The translations under genes and the position numbers were made by a program. DNA of 64,000 bases, taken from contig NC_058337.1 of the NCBI RefSeq assembly GCF_905475395.1, positions 118,166,368 to 118,230,367 on the forward strand, read 5' to 3'. Origin of the DNA: Chrysoperla carnea. Lineage: Eukaryota > Arthropoda > Insecta > Neuroptera > Chrysopidae. Within the stretch, counting starts at the first letter, position 1; each line of letters begins with the position of its first letter. A model generated the notes under the pieces. The model worked only from the letters and a program-made list of their open reading frames with translations, was not told the origin of the DNA and did no database searches. This document shows positions 63,958-64,000 of the stretch, one piece after another.

Positions 63958-64000
63958 GTTAAAAATATTCAAATTTTGATAATAATTTTTGCAAAATAAT

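Overview
The window is AT-rich nuclear DNA from an insect. The reasons are multi-exon genes with GT-AG introns of 50 bases to several kb, protein sequences closest in my memory to insect orthologues (Sec61 alpha begins [12 protein letters not shown] as in flies), an ABCH-type transporter (a subfamily prominent in arthropods), and many class II transposons and short inverted-repeat elements. The species cannot be fixed; a repeat-rich, possibly hemipteran-like genome is an inference.

Layout. 1-3600: end of an interspersed repeat (family A), a deleted hAT transposon, then nothing recognisable. 3621-9484 (minus): a BTB/C2H2 zinc-finger transcription factor with two alternative terminal zinc-finger exons; its locus is invaded by a 2.4-kb terminal-inverted-repeat (TIR) transposon and a copy of a second TIR element. 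11542-15638 (minus): mitochondrial aspartate aminotransferase, four exons, complete. 17889-25149 (plus): an ABCH half transporter in eight exons with a degenerate ATPase signature; intron 7 holds a second, almost identical, inverted copy of the 2.4-kb transposon. 26272-31849 (minus): the insect orthologue of human C2orf42. 33108-34656 (plus): alpha-methylacyl-CoA racemase. 35137-36825 (minus, tail-to-tail with it): JMJD4-type oxygenase. 39770-50301 (minus): Ge-1/EDC4, the mRNA-decapping scaffold, 12 exons. 52478-56150 (plus): Sec61 alpha, eight exons, complete at 476 residues. 58520-60670: a Gypsy-type fossil fragment and a deleted TIR element. 60933-63957 (minus): a THAP protein carrying six HCF-1-binding-type motifs and a C-terminal coiled coil.

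All exon joins were derived by hand from splice sites, reading phase and family alignment from memory; every multi-exon model adds up to a whole number of codons. The genes are ordinary housekeeping or regulatory loci (translation and decay of mRNA, ER translocation, mitochondrial and peroxisomal metabolism, transcription) and do not form a functional cluster. The unusual content is in the mobile DNA and in details of three proteins: the six-motif THAP protein, the degenerate ABCH ATPase, and the zinc-finger isoform whose 3' UTR has been taken over by a young transposon. A family of interspersed repeats also keeps a terminal hairpin whose arms co-vary between copies.
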